Shown one piece after another: positions 1 to 7,273 of a DNA stretch of 64,000 nt; position 1 is the stretch's first letter; each line of letters begins with the position of its first letter. The DNA comes from Pseudomonas putida (GTDB lineage: Bacteria; Pseudomonadota; Gammaproteobacteria; Pseudomonadales; Pseudomonadaceae). Under the pieces are notes generated by a model, which saw only the letters and a list, made by a program, of their open reading frames with translations, did not search any database and was not told the DNA's origin. The translations under genes and the position numbers were made by a program. The DNA lies in assembly GCF_001636055.1 (NCBI RefSeq), contig NZ_CP011789.1, positions 4,898,001 through 4,962,000 of the forward strand. Reading direction: 5' to 3'.

Positions 1-211
1 GACTGAGTCCTTGCCAGTTCGACAGCTGTGGCACGACCGATGGATACGGGCCTGGTCGCCAGATATCCAGCGGTGATGAAAACGATTGCAGCGCCTTGCC
101 GTAAGGCGCCCAATGATCGGTAAACCTGGCGCGATAGTCATCGAGCGCGCCAGGGAAAGCCGAGCCAGATGCGACGGCTTCCCCCAGGGCAATCCCTGAT
201 TTGTTCGCCAT
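1..211 (-). CDS. Tailocin gene following the tail chaperone, probably tape measure protein (5' part only)
   Basis: An open frame starts at ATG 211 and runs off the left edge (70 codons, no stop). A GAGAGG stretch about 8 nt upstream is a plausible ribosome site, and the start lies 13 nt after the end of the frameshifted chaperone. In R-pyocins and P2-like tails this slot holds the tape measure protein, which sets tube length. The first residues (MANKSGIAL) resemble the start of such proteins, but the next 60 residues, including LDDYRARFTDHWAPYGKAL, do not look like the usual coiled-coil helix. The name therefore rests mainly on position. It could be a different tail gene or a remodelled N-terminus; the rest of the gene is outside the window. 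Confidence 0.5.
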   Translation of the reverse strand, partial: MANKSGIALGEAVASGSAFPGALDDYRARFTDHWAPYGKALQSFSSPLDIWRPGPYPSVVPQLSNWQGLS

Positions 212-223
212 CCGTTAATCCTC

Positions 224-337
224 TCAATCCGAAAGCCACCAGACCATGTCGCTGAACGACATGGTCATGATTTCGCTCGCGGAAAAGTTCAGCTCCTTGG
301 CCAGCCGCCTTGCGGCGGCCTTCTGCCGGGTCGGGTC
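224..337 (-). other. Frameshift extension (gpE'-like) of the tail assembly chaperone
   Basis: This segment encodes 37 residues (starting DPTRQKAAARR and ending DMVWWLSD) in the +1 frame relative to the upstream chaperone, whose zero-frame stop is at 336-338. Looking upstream in this frame, the first stop is met about 60 nt earlier and no ATG, GTG or TTG lies in between, so independent initiation is unlikely. An aromatic ending after a DM(V/T) motif is common in gpE'-type extensions of contractile tails. The reading changes at GAG-GTT-TGA-C, where a +1 slip of the P-site tRNA from GTT to TTT restores the frame. Family knowledge says tail chaperones are made in short and long forms by frameshifting; the exact slip mechanism here is inferred. 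Confidence 0.6.
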
Positions 338-638
338 AAACCTCGTCGTCCTGCACCAGGCGAAAATACCCGGCCTGCAAGCGGCCGTAGTCCTTCAAGG
401 TGAGGCCTTCGAGGTCCTTGATGCCAACTTCGGCCAGCGAGGCGAACAAGTTCAGCTCGCGCTGCTCGTCGTCGCTGGCGCCGCCGGCCTGGGCGTTGCG
501 CATGTCACGCACCGTCGGGGCCCGCAACGTCAGGCTGTCGACCTGAATGCCATTGGCCTCGCTCGGACGCGACAAACGCACCGTGACGCGGTCGGCTGCA
601 AGGTTCAGCCACTGGGGCTGGCGGTTTTCCTGAGCCAT
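336..638 (-). CDS. Tailocin tail assembly chaperone (gpE-like)
   Basis: A 100-residue protein whose expected role is to bind the tape measure protein while the tube is built around it. It is assigned by its slot between the tube gene and the next tail gene and by its frameshifted extension, as in P2-like tails. ATG 638 is preferred because a strong GGGAGG site sits 5 nt upstream; a GTG two codons earlier (644) overlaps that site and is less likely. The C-terminal part (LKDYGRLQAGYFRLVQDDEV) is typical of phage tail E proteins. It ends at TGA 336-338, immediately where the extension frame takes over, giving predicted products of 100 and about 137 residues. Confidence 0.8.
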   Translation of the reverse strand: MAQENRQPQWLNLAADRVTVRLSRPSEANGIQVDSLTLRAPTVRDMRNAQAGGASDDEQRELNLFASLAEVGIKDLEGLTLKDYGRLQAGYFRLVQDDEV

Positions 639-649
639 GAGCACCTCCC

Positions 650-1159
650 TTACAGGCCCAGCGCAGTACGCTGCGCCGCCAGTTGGTCGACACCATCGAT
701 CACCCGCTTCATGCCAAGGGCATCGATCTCGTAGACCAGGCGACCATCAACCTCCAGCTTGTAGTAGCTGAGTGCGACGCTGTGCTTGATCTCGGCCTTG
801 TCGCCGGATTTCCAGTCGCCCATGTCGACTTCCTTGAGCGAGCCGCGCAGGGTGACGATGACCGGATTGATCTGGCCCTTGAGGCCCTTGAAGGCGCCGC
901 GGAACGTGCCGTTGAAGGCCGTGCCATCGGCCAGGCCGAAGAACTTCAGCGACTCGCGGCGCACGCCGGTGGTGGTGAAGGCCGCTTCCTGCTTCTCCAT
1001 GCCCAGGTCCATCTCGACGGGCATGTCCATGCCACCGGGACGGTGTTCTTCCATTTTCAGGGTCAGTTTGGGCAGGGTCAGGCTGGGTACATCGCCCTGG
1101 AAGCTCACACCGTCGACGAACAGGTTCAGGTTGGCCAGGGTTTCGGGAATCATTGCCAT
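650..1159 (-). CDS. Tailocin major tail tube protein (FII-like)
   Basis: A 169-residue protein of the phage major tail tube (P2 gpFII) family. Hexamers stack to form the rigid inner tube that is driven through the target envelope when the sheath contracts. The sequence starts MAMIPETLANLNLFVDGVSF and contains the beta-rich pattern with conserved LKFFGLADG and GALKG-like loops expected for tube subunits; length fits the family. ATG 1159 has an AGGAG site about 9 nt upstream; ATG 1153 is a weaker alternative. It follows the sheath gene by 13 nt, the standard sheath-tube order, and precedes the chaperone by 11 nt, so the three are surely co-transcribed. Confidence 0.92.
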   Translation of the reverse strand: MAMIPETLANLNLFVDGVSFQGDVPSLTLPKLTLKMEEHRPGGMDMPVEMDLGMEKQEAAFTTTGVRRESLKFFGLADGTAFNGTFRGAFKGLKGQINPVIVTLRGSLKEVDMGDWKSGDKAEIKHSVALSYYKLEVDGRLVYEIDALGMKRVIDGVDQLAAQRTALGL

Positions 1160-1172
1160 GTAGATGCGCTCC

Positions 1173-2339
1173 TTAAGCGGCGGAATCGAGGACTTCGGTC
1201 AGCCACTGGTTGGTGACTTCGACGCGGAAATTGGGGTTTTCGGCAGGCGGTACGTCGGTGAAGCGGATGTTCCAGTACACCTTGCCCTGCTCCAGTTGGC
1301 TGGCGGTGTTCAACTCCGGATCGGCGAAGACCTCGAAGTTGATGATCGCGCCCTGGTTCTTCAGGTCGCGCATGAAGGCCTGCAAGCCCTCGGTGACGTC
1401 CTTGACGTAGGTGGCGGTGATGGAGCGGTCGACGGCCCACTTGTGGCCGTAGAGGATCGCGTCCATGACGATGTCCATGGTCCGCACGCGGGTGACGAAG
1501 GCCCACTTCGGATCGCTGGACAGGGTGCGGTTGCCCCACAGTCGGAAGCCGTCATCGCGAATGATGGTGGCGATGTTGGCGTTGTTCAGCAGGTTGGCGC
1601 GGCAGCTGTCGTCGCCATCGAGGAACTCCACCGGGCGACTGGTGCCGGTGATGCCGACGAACTCCTTGTTCGATGGCGAGGCCCAGAAGCCGTACTCGCG
1701 GTCAGTGAAGGCGAACAGGCCGGCGACCCAGGCCGAACCTGGCGCATCGACGGTCGCCTCGGCGACGGTGTCGAAGTAGCGCACGCCCGGATCGACCAGG
1801 AAGGCGCGCTTGGCGCCGAAGTTCTTGGCGTAGGCGAGCGCGGCTTCGTCAGTGGTGCCAGGGCCGTCGATGATAGCGATGCCGCGCAGCTTGTCGGCCA
1901 GTGCCACCAGCGCGGTGCCGACCGCCTGGGTGGCGCTGTGCTTGGGCGCGACCAGCAGGCGCGGCTGGGCGTTGAAACGACTCTTGCCGTCGAGCAGCGC
2001 CTGCAGGCCGGTGCGCTTGCCGTCGGCGAGCACGTTGCCGATGATCGCTGCGGTCTGCTCGGCCGCCTCTTCGAGCTTGGCCACGCCGCAAGCGACGATG
2101 ACCGCCTTGGCGCGGCTGTAGATGGCGCGGCAGGCCTTGGTGATCGCCGCATCGGCGCCGAAGGCGGCCACGGCTTCACGCTCGCTGGTGATGAGGACGA
2201 GGTCGTTGGCCTTGGCCGTGACACCGGCACCTTCGGTGAAGGTGTCGACCAGGCCGATGATCGAGGACGACGGCAGTGCGATGTTGCGGGCGCCGGTGTC
2301 CACGTTGGTTACGGTGACGCCGTGGAAGAATCCACTCAT
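1173..2339 (-). CDS. Tailocin contractile tail sheath protein (FI-like)
   Basis: A 388-residue protein of the phage tail sheath family (P2 gpFI, pyocin R2 PA0622). Its contraction powers tube penetration and membrane depolarisation of the target. The N-terminus (SGFFHGVTVTNVDTGAR) and the C-terminal region with the FTDVPPAENPNF stretch are characteristic. Start: ATG 2339 has a GGAG site about 8 nt upstream; an in-frame TTG at 2354 lacks one. GC content is high, unlike the fibre genes just upstream. A terminator hairpin lies only about 25 nt before the start codon, so expression depends on read-through or on a promoter inside the fibre-assembly gene. Confidence 0.95.
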   Translation of the reverse strand: MSGFFHGVTVTNVDTGARNIALPSSSIIGLVDTFTEGAGVTAKANDLVLITSEREAVAAFGADAAITKACRAIYSRAKAVIVACGVAKLEEAAEQTAAIIGNVLADGKRTGLQALLDGKSRFNAQPRLLVAPKHSATQAVGTALVALADKLRGIAIIDGPGTTDEAALAYAKNFGAKRAFLVDPGVRYFDTVAEATVDAPGSAWVAGLFAFTDREYGFWASPSNKEFVGITGTSRPVEFLDGDDSCRANLLNNANIATIIRDDGFRLWGNRTLSSDPKWAFVTRVRTMDIVMDAILYGHKWAVDRSITATYVKDVTEGLQAFMRDLKNQGAIINFEVFADPELNTASQLEQGKVYWNIRFTDVPPAENPNFRVEVTNQWLTEVLDSAA

Positions 2340-2363
2340 GTAGGTTGTCTCCAAGTCGGATAT

Positions 2364-2391
2364 AAAAAGGCCCTGCGGGGAATGCAGGGCC
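2364..2391 (-). terminator. Intrinsic terminator upstream of the sheath gene
   Basis: Read on the minus strand: an 8-bp perfect stem GGCCCTGC / GCAGGGCC with a 7-nt loop, followed by TTTTTAT. It lies 55 nt after the fibre-assembly gene and 25 nt before the sheath start, so it would act inside the tailocin late operon and may lower expression of sheath and downstream genes relative to fibre genes, or mark an operon boundary. Confidence 0.75.
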
Positions 2392-2445
2392 TGCGGGGTA
2401 TTGGGAAATGCTCTTTGACTCTGTCAAAGCATGGACTGGCGGGTT

Positions 2446-3042
2446 TTAGGACGGCTGCCCCGCGCCCTGATGCGGATTAGGCAAGCCTTCGAGAGATTCA
2501 AGCAGCAAAGTTGTCGCCTGGACTCGCTCAATTATTTCTTGATAAAGCGCTTGTCTAGCTTCACCTTCCAAGTTGAATAGTTCATGTTTGCGTAATCTGA
2601 AACTGGCCAAGGCTTCGAGAGTGGATTCACGTTGTTGCGCCTTATCGAGGATCAGATTGGTCGCTGCCTCAAGACTCAGCCCCGTAGTGGCGGCATAATA
2701 TTTAATCCAGCCCCCTGGCTCACCGCTGTAACCTGCTTTACGATAAGCCACTGCAGCTTTTTCACGGGCTGCATATTCGGGTTCGAACCTAACCCATCTG
2801 GCATAAACGTCAGCGACCCGGTCATCGATACGTCTGGACAGTTCTTTACTGCTTGGCCAAGAATCTGCGGCATCAACGAGGCGCGGGGGATGCAAGGAAA
2901 AGTCTATAAGTTTTCCCTCGCTTTGCCCCGCCAACAAGCACTCGTGGAGATCATCGGATATTGCTTGAGCATCAGGCGGGAGCGTCGACGACACCTCGTC
3001 ACTGTAAAACGCTCTTGCCTGGCTACTTGCGTAAATGGTCAT
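2446..3042 (-). CDS. Tail fibre assembly protein (tfa-like)
   Basis: A 198-residue protein in the slot of pyocin R2 PA0621, the chaperone that helps fold or trimerise the tail fibre. The segment around residues 75-135 (RWVRFEPEYAAREKAAVAYR, then GGWIKYYAATTGLSL) is the part most like tail-fibre assembly proteins of Pseudomonas phages; the N-terminal 60 residues are variable, as expected for a protein matched to its own fibre. ATG 3042 has a GGGAG site 5 nt upstream. Base composition is much lower in GC than the sheath gene (hand count of 2581-2640: 48% against 72% for 1981-2040), suggesting acquisition together with the fibre tip. A terminator follows it. Confidence 0.75.
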   Translation of the reverse strand: MTIYASSQARAFYSDEVSSTLPPDAQAISDDLHECLLAGQSEGKLIDFSLHPPRLVDAADSWPSSKELSRRIDDRVADVYARWVRFEPEYAAREKAAVAYRKAGYSGEPGGWIKYYAATTGLSLEAATNLILDKAQQRESTLEALASFRLRKHELFNLEGEARQALYQEIIERVQATTLLLESLEGLPNPHQGAGQPS

Positions 3043-3081
3043 TTCAGCTCCCTAGAGAATGTTCAAACTTTCTGCACGTGT

Positions 3082-4818
3082 TCAATAGCCCAGCGCGCGC
3101 CAATGCATAGAACGGGAATTGTTCAGGTAGTTATCATTGAAGACCTGGCCTTCGAAGCCAGTAGGGGTAGGGTGACCGTGACTGACTTCTTGGCGTGATA
3201 AGCGATAAGAAGGATCGCGGTCGTAATCGTCTATCGCCACTCCGACGGTGACGACCAGGCTCAAGCAGGCAGTTGAAAAGGCGACCGGGAACACCGTATC
3301 GATGGATATACTAGAGGCACCCACCAAGGAATAACGAAAGCCCCATTGCTCGATGAGTCCATTAGGTAGGCGATAGTAACCCGTTGTACCTAAGTACTTG
3401 GCCCAAGGCTGGCGAAGGTGCTCGACTCCGGTACCTAACATCATCCACTTACCCGTGCCGATGTAAGTCAAATCCACATAGGTATCGGGTGGAAGCATTC
3501 GAGGTAGCTTCGACGATGAGGTCGCCATACTTTCCTGTAATTCATCCGCTCCCTGAGGTGTGACCGATAGTGCTTGCCAGCCCCAGTTGTGTACGCGGAT
3601 CGTGCTGCCGGGAGTGGCTGAGATGAGTGCGGAGTTAGGTACCGTATATGCTTGAATACCACTACCCCAGAAATGTACCACCCCTCCCACGTGAGCGATG
3701 GTACCTGCAACGACGGACGTGCCGTTGTAAACCGAGACGCCATTGAATTGCTGACCTCGAGAATGCACGAAGTCTGTGCTCGCCAGCGTTGTATTGGCGG
3801 TGAAACGCGGCTGCGTCGGTGCAACGGGATTTCCAGTAAACATCGGGCTGATCAAAGGAGCCTTGAGCGTCAACGCGGTGTCTATCTGGGCAGCAGTGTA
3901 AACATCGGTCAGACCATAACCTGCCACAGTGCTAGGGTTCGTCGCCGCCACCACACGCCCATACTTGTCGACTGTTACACTGCGATAGGTCCCAACAGCA
4001 ACGCCGCTGCGTCCAAAGGCCATTTCGTAGTCCTGGGCGCTGATACCCAAGCTGATAGGCCCGTCGCTCACCAGTTGCCAGGCACTGTCACCATTGACCG
4101 TCCCCTTCTCCACCAGCACCAGTAGGCCCGGCGTGATCTTGGCGTCGGTGTTGGCATCGCTGCAACGTGCCCAAGCACCGCCGGCCGCCAAGTACAGGCC
4201 GTTGTCCTTGGCAGCCGCCTGGTTCTTGACCAACACCCGGGCCCCAGTGACCAGCGCCACGCCATCGACCGTCTGCAACCCGCTCAAGGCGATGGGTGCA
4301 GTAGTCGCTACCAGCACCGAATGCTTGAAATCCTGCCTGGCCAACTCCTCGCTGACCCACTCTCGGGTAGCCAGCACTACCGCAGGGTCAATCTTCAACT
4401 GCACATTGCTCGCGCTGCTGACGATCAGGTTCATCCGCACGACCTGAGTACGGCCCGAGCCCTGGCTGAGCAGTGGCTTGTAGGTGGGGGCGCAATTGGC
4501 CACCGCGACCATGTCGCCGTCGGCGTCATACAGCGCGATCTCACGGATCCAGCGCCCGCCGTCGTCGGCGGGGATCACCTGCTCGGCGACGATCACCGCG
4601 CTGTTCTTGTCGTCCACCTTGAGCTGGTTCAACGGCGCGCGGCGCCATTCGTTGATCAGGCTGGTCTGGGTGGCGTTGGGGGTCGGGTCGGTGCCGTTGG
4701 CGTCGCCAACGCCCATCTGGGTGATTTTCCACGGAATGCCCAAGGCATCCGCATTGGCTTGCTTCGCCGCGCCCACATTGGTGAGGATGGCGTAGAACTG
4801 AGAAGTCTGGTCAACCAT
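3082..4818 (-). CDS. Tailocin tail fibre (receptor-binding) protein
   Basis: A 578-residue fibre that sets the killing spectrum by binding target LPS. The N-terminal ~160 residues (VDQTSQFYAILTNVGAAK through the EIALYDADG region) match the phage tail-collar fibre domain that docks on the baseplate; the middle has repeats of the type seen in fibre shafts; the C-terminus (GYYRLPNGLIEQWG, then FPVAFSTACLS, ending HWRALGY) is a gp53-like fibre tip. ATG 4818 overlaps the gpI stop by 8 nt, indicating translational coupling; an upstream in-frame start at 4926 would lie inside gpI and is rejected. GC falls towards the 3' (tip) end and stays low through the assembly gene, the usual sign of module exchange. 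Confidence 0.92.
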   Translation of the reverse strand: MVDQTSQFYAILTNVGAAKQANADALGIPWKITQMGVGDANGTDPTPNATQTSLINEWRRAPLNQLKVDDKNSAVIVAEQVIPADDGGRWIREIALYDADGDMVAVANCAPTYKPLLSQGSGRTQVVRMNLIVSSASNVQLKIDPAVVLATREWVSEELARQDFKHSVLVATTAPIALSGLQTVDGVALVTGARVLVKNQAAAKDNGLYLAAGGAWARCSDANTDAKITPGLLVLVEKGTVNGDSAWQLVSDGPISLGISAQDYEMAFGRSGVAVGTYRSVTVDKYGRVVAATNPSTVAGYGLTDVYTAAQIDTALTLKAPLISPMFTGNPVAPTQPRFTANTTLASTDFVHSRGQQFNGVSVYNGTSVVAGTIAHVGGVVHFWGSGIQAYTVPNSALISATPGSTIRVHNWGWQALSVTPQGADELQESMATSSSKLPRMLPPDTYVDLTYIGTGKWMMLGTGVEHLRQPWAKYLGTTGYYRLPNGLIEQWGFRYSLVGASSISIDTVFPVAFSTACLSLVVTVGVAIDDYDRDPSYRLSRQEVSHGHPTPTGFEGQVFNDNYLNNSRSMHWRALGY

Positions 4819-5419
4819 GTGCAATGTCCAAGGTATCGATTGTGTGTTCTCGGCCGCCGCGCCCGATGACGCCATCGACGTCGATATCACGCGGAGCCGG
4901 TGGATAGATGTCGAGCTCGTCGCCATCCTGGAGCGCGCAGCCGAGATGGAAGGCGCCGTTGCTTTCCAGGCTGATCACCATGCCGGTCATGTGCCGACTG
5001 ACGGGACGGGCGTCGTCGATCAGGGCCGACAGTTCGTTGTAGGTCTGCTCGCTGATGCCCGAGTTCTCGACGCCGATCTTCAGCGCGAAAGTCCCCGGCA
5101 CCCCGGCAGGCTGGGCCTGCCACCACTCCTGCACCTCGATGAGGTAACCGAACGGCTCGACCACCCGCCTGAGGGCGCCGAGGGTGCCCTTGTGGGCATG
5201 GACGAAGAATGCCGAGCGAATCACCGAACGCTTGACGGTGTCGCTCCAGCTGTCGTCCCAGCGATCCACCGACCAGGCCCAGGCCAGCTGATAGAGCAAG
5301 TGCGCGGGGCAGGTGTCGGGGTTGTAGAGCTGACGCAGGGTGACCTTGAGGTCTTCGTCGCCAGCCGTTTCGATGGCCCGCTCCAGCGGGGTGCGGTTGA
5401 GCGGCAGAAGGCTTCGCAT
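4811..5419 (-). CDS. Tailocin baseplate wedge protein gpI-like
   Basis: A 202-residue protein of the phage tail protein I family (P2 gpI, pyocin R2 PA0619). It forms part of the baseplate wedge that connects gpJ to the fibre network. The segment LLYQLAWAWSVDRWDDSWSD followed by an HKGTLGALRRVVEPFGY stretch is the hallmark of the family. The start at ATG 5419 lies 1 nt after the gpJ stop, and the stop overlaps the fibre start, so translation of J, I and fibre is coupled. Order and size match the P2 J-I-H arrangement. Confidence 0.93.
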   Translation of the reverse strand: MRSLLPLNRTPLERAIETAGDEDLKVTLRQLYNPDTCPAHLLYQLAWAWSVDRWDDSWSDTVKRSVIRSAFFVHAHKGTLGALRRVVEPFGYLIEVQEWWQAQPAGVPGTFALKIGVENSGISEQTYNELSALIDDARPVSRHMTGMVISLESNGAFHLGCALQDGDELDIYPPAPRDIDVDGVIGRGGREHTIDTLDIAHG

Positions 5420-5420
5420 G

Positions 5421-6302
5421 TCAGCCTCCGCGCTTGAGGTCGAAGCCTGTGCACCAGGCAGCCTGGGCCTTGCTCGGGCGGATGTCGGTCCAGTCGATCA
5501 ACTCGACCCGGCTGACGCCGTCGATGTGCAACTGGGCGTCGATGCCAGAGCGGGCGACCTCGACACCCAGGCGGCGCCGCGGATTGATCCAGGCCTGCAG
5601 ACGACGCCGGCACTCGCTGAGGATGGCCTCGTACTCGGGGCCGTTGTCGGCCATGTGCAGCACGGCGTCGATCCGGTATGGCAGCACCTGGGCGCTGCGC
5701 ACATTGACCCGGTCGGCAACCGGGCGGATGTCCTCGTCGTTGAGATAGGCGTTGACTTCGTCGAGCAGCGCCTGGGGCGCGACACCGTCGTCATCGATGC
5801 TCAGTACCGTGACATCGACCACCGCCGGCGACGGGCTTTCGGCGGTCGCGTCGGCGACCCGTCCCGAGGCGTTGCGGGCGTGGAGGATGTAACTGTTGCG
5901 CGGGCCGGCGGTGGTCAGGCCTTCATAGACCAGTTGCACACGTTCGCGCAGAGCGTCGTCGGACTCGAGAATCGCCTCGGTGGGCGGAACGGTGGTGGGG
6001 GCGGCGGCCTGGATCACCAGGCGCTGCAACGAAACGTTGGCCGCCAGTTGGTCAAGGTCGCGGCCCTGGGCATAGGCGAGCAGCAAAGCCTTCGCAGCAT
6101 CATTGATGCGTGCCCGGTTGAGCAGTTTTCGGTAGGCGCCGACTTCGAGCAGCTTGGTGACCGGATCGCTTTCCAGCTGTGCCGTCCAGCCATCGCCCAT
6201 ATGTGCACGAAAGGTTTCAAGGTCGGCCTCGTACAGCGCCTCGAAATCAAGGTCTTCGAGCAGTTGCGGGGCGGGCAGTTTTGACAGGTCTACCTGGCTC
6301 AT
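5421..6302 (-). CDS. Tailocin baseplate assembly protein gpJ-like
   Basis: A 293-residue protein of the baseplate J family (P2 gpJ, pyocin R2 PA0618), the main wedge component that triggers sheath contraction. It starts MSQVDLSKLPAPQLLEDLDF and has the conserved mid-region with the AGPRNSYILHARNASGRVADA and PSPAVVDVTVLS segments typical of the family. The ATG at 6302 overlaps the stop of the gpW gene by 4 nt (ATGA), and its own stop is 1 nt from the gpI start. Length is normal for P2-like J proteins. Confidence 0.94.
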   Translation of the reverse strand: MSQVDLSKLPAPQLLEDLDFEALYEADLETFRAHMGDGWTAQLESDPVTKLLEVGAYRKLLNRARINDAAKALLLAYAQGRDLDQLAANVSLQRLVIQAAAPTTVPPTEAILESDDALRERVQLVYEGLTTAGPRNSYILHARNASGRVADATAESPSPAVVDVTVLSIDDDGVAPQALLDEVNAYLNDEDIRPVADRVNVRSAQVLPYRIDAVLHMADNGPEYEAILSECRRRLQAWINPRRRLGVEVARSGIDAQLHIDGVSRVELIDWTDIRPSKAQAAWCTGFDLKRGG

Positions 6303-6625
6303 ACGCTCACCTCCACCAGGGCGTCGTCGCCCAGGTAACGACCGCTCAGGGCCAGGCTGACCTGGCCGTCGAGCACGGCCACGACCTTCACTCGCTCCAG
6401 TTGCAGGCGTGGCTCCCAGCGCCCAAGGGCGCGGGCGACCTCGGCCTGGACCGCGCTCTTCCAGCCTTCGTTGACCGGCAGGTCGACATAGCGGCGCAGT
6501 TGGCTGCCGTAGTCCGGGCGCATGCGGCGACTGCCCAGAGGGGTGGTGAGAATGTCCTCGATGGACTGGCGCAGGTGAGCGATCCCGGCCAGTGGCAAGC
6601 CGGTGCGACGGTCCAGGCCGATCAT
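6299..6625 (-). CDS. Tailocin baseplate protein gpW (gp25-like)
   Basis: A 108-residue protein of the GPW/gp25 family, the small wedge subunit that nucleates sheath assembly on the baseplate. The core (GIAHLRQSIEDILTTPLGSR, then RPDYGSQL) is the recognisable gp25 motif. ATG 6625 is chosen because GGGAGG lies 6 nt upstream; an in-frame start at 6685 would add 20 residues and cross a terminator tail. The start overlaps the stop of a 15-codon ORF, and the stop overlaps the gpJ start, so this small gene is tightly coupled on both sides. Confidence 0.93.
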   Translation of the reverse strand: MIGLDRRTGLPLAGIAHLRQSIEDILTTPLGSRRMRPDYGSQLRRYVDLPVNEGWKSAVQAEVARALGRWEPRLQLERVKVVAVLDGQVSLALSGRYLGDDALVEVSV

Positions 6626-6669
6626 GGCGCGCCTCCCGGAAAAGCCCGGGCGCGTTGATGGGTATCCAT
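6622..6669 (-). CDS. Possible 15-codon leader ORF coupled to gpW
   Basis: ATG 6669 is preceded by a strong AGGAGA site 5 nt away and opens a frame of 15 codons (MDTHQRARAFPGGAP) that ends in TGA overlapping the gpW ATG (ATGA). It begins about 18 nt after a terminator hairpin. No homology is claimed. It may be a small tail component or only a leader that feeds ribosomes to gpW; the signal is the quality of the ribosome site and the coupling. Confidence 0.4.
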   Translation of the reverse strand: MDTHQRARAFPGGAP

Positions 6670-6686
6670 TGCGTTCTCCTGGCATG

Positions 6687-6708
6687 AAAAAGCCCGCGAT
6701 GGCGGGCT
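6687..6708 (-). terminator. Intrinsic terminator after gpV gene
   Basis: On the minus strand AGCCCGC and GCGGGCT form a 7-bp stem around a CATC loop, followed by a run of five T. It starts 5 nt after the gpV stop and precedes the leader ORF and gpW gene, so it sits inside the tailocin operon and should cause partial termination between the upstream and downstream baseplate genes. Confidence 0.7.
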
Positions 6709-6712
6709 GGGT

Positions 6713-7273
6713 TCAGTGTTTGTGGTTGGGCGTGTTGCCGGCGGTATCGATGATCCGCCCGCCGCCGTTGATGTCGCCGCTGACAGTCAGCGGGCCGTTG
6801 ACCGTGACCTTGCCGGTCAGGGTGATGCTCGAGGCCTCGAGGGTGATCGCGCCGTCACTGACCACCAGAGTGCTGGCACCGACCTTGATGCGTGCGTTGC
6901 CGCTGGGCAGTTCGATGTCATAACGCCGGGCCTGCCAGTCGTAGGTCAGCGAACCGCCGTCATCGAAGCGCCAGACCTCGGCGTGCTCGCGGTTGTCTGG
7001 CGGGAGGCCGGCATTGCCATACAGCCCGGCAAAAAAAGTACCTTGCGCCGGTTCGCCACTGGGGCTGAGCAACACGCCCTGCTCACCCAGACTTGGCGCC
7101 CGCCAGTGCCGAGCCTTGCCCGCCGCCTGGGCATGCCAGCGCACCCAGGCGCTGGTCCAGCCGCCACCATCGGACACCCGGACCCGGGCAGCGGCCAAAT
7201 CCACCGCCACCACACGACAGGGAATCACCAGGGTGGCGAGCATGCGGTCATGCGTGGCGCTGACGTAGCTCAT
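6713..7273 (-). CDS. Tailocin baseplate spike protein gpV-like
   Basis: A 186-residue spike of the phage baseplate assembly protein V family (P2 gpV, pyocin R2 PA0616). The OB-fold region (residues ~12-95) is followed by a beta-helical part built from short repeats ([20 protein letters not shown], then [15 protein letters not shown]) and the end NTPNHKH. The terminal HxH is the pattern that binds an iron ion at the spike tip in P2 gpV and related proteins. ATG 7273 has a GGAGG site 7 nt upstream and overlaps the stop of the preceding gene by 4 nt. Confidence 0.94.
   Translation of the reverse strand: MSYVSATHDRMLATLVIPCRVVAVDLAAARVRVSDGGGWTSAWVRWHAQAAGKARHWRAPSLGEQGVLLSPSGEPAQGTFFAGLYGNAGLPPDNREHAEVWRFDDGGSLTYDWQARRYDIELPSGNARIKVGASTLVVSDGAITLEASSITLTGKVTVNGPLTVSGDINGGGRIIDTAGNTPNHKH

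Noticed and set aside
3082..4926. Tail fibre start at 4926
   Set aside because: The extra 36 residues lie inside gpI; ATG 4818 in the 8-nt overlap gives the normal MVDQTSQFY start.
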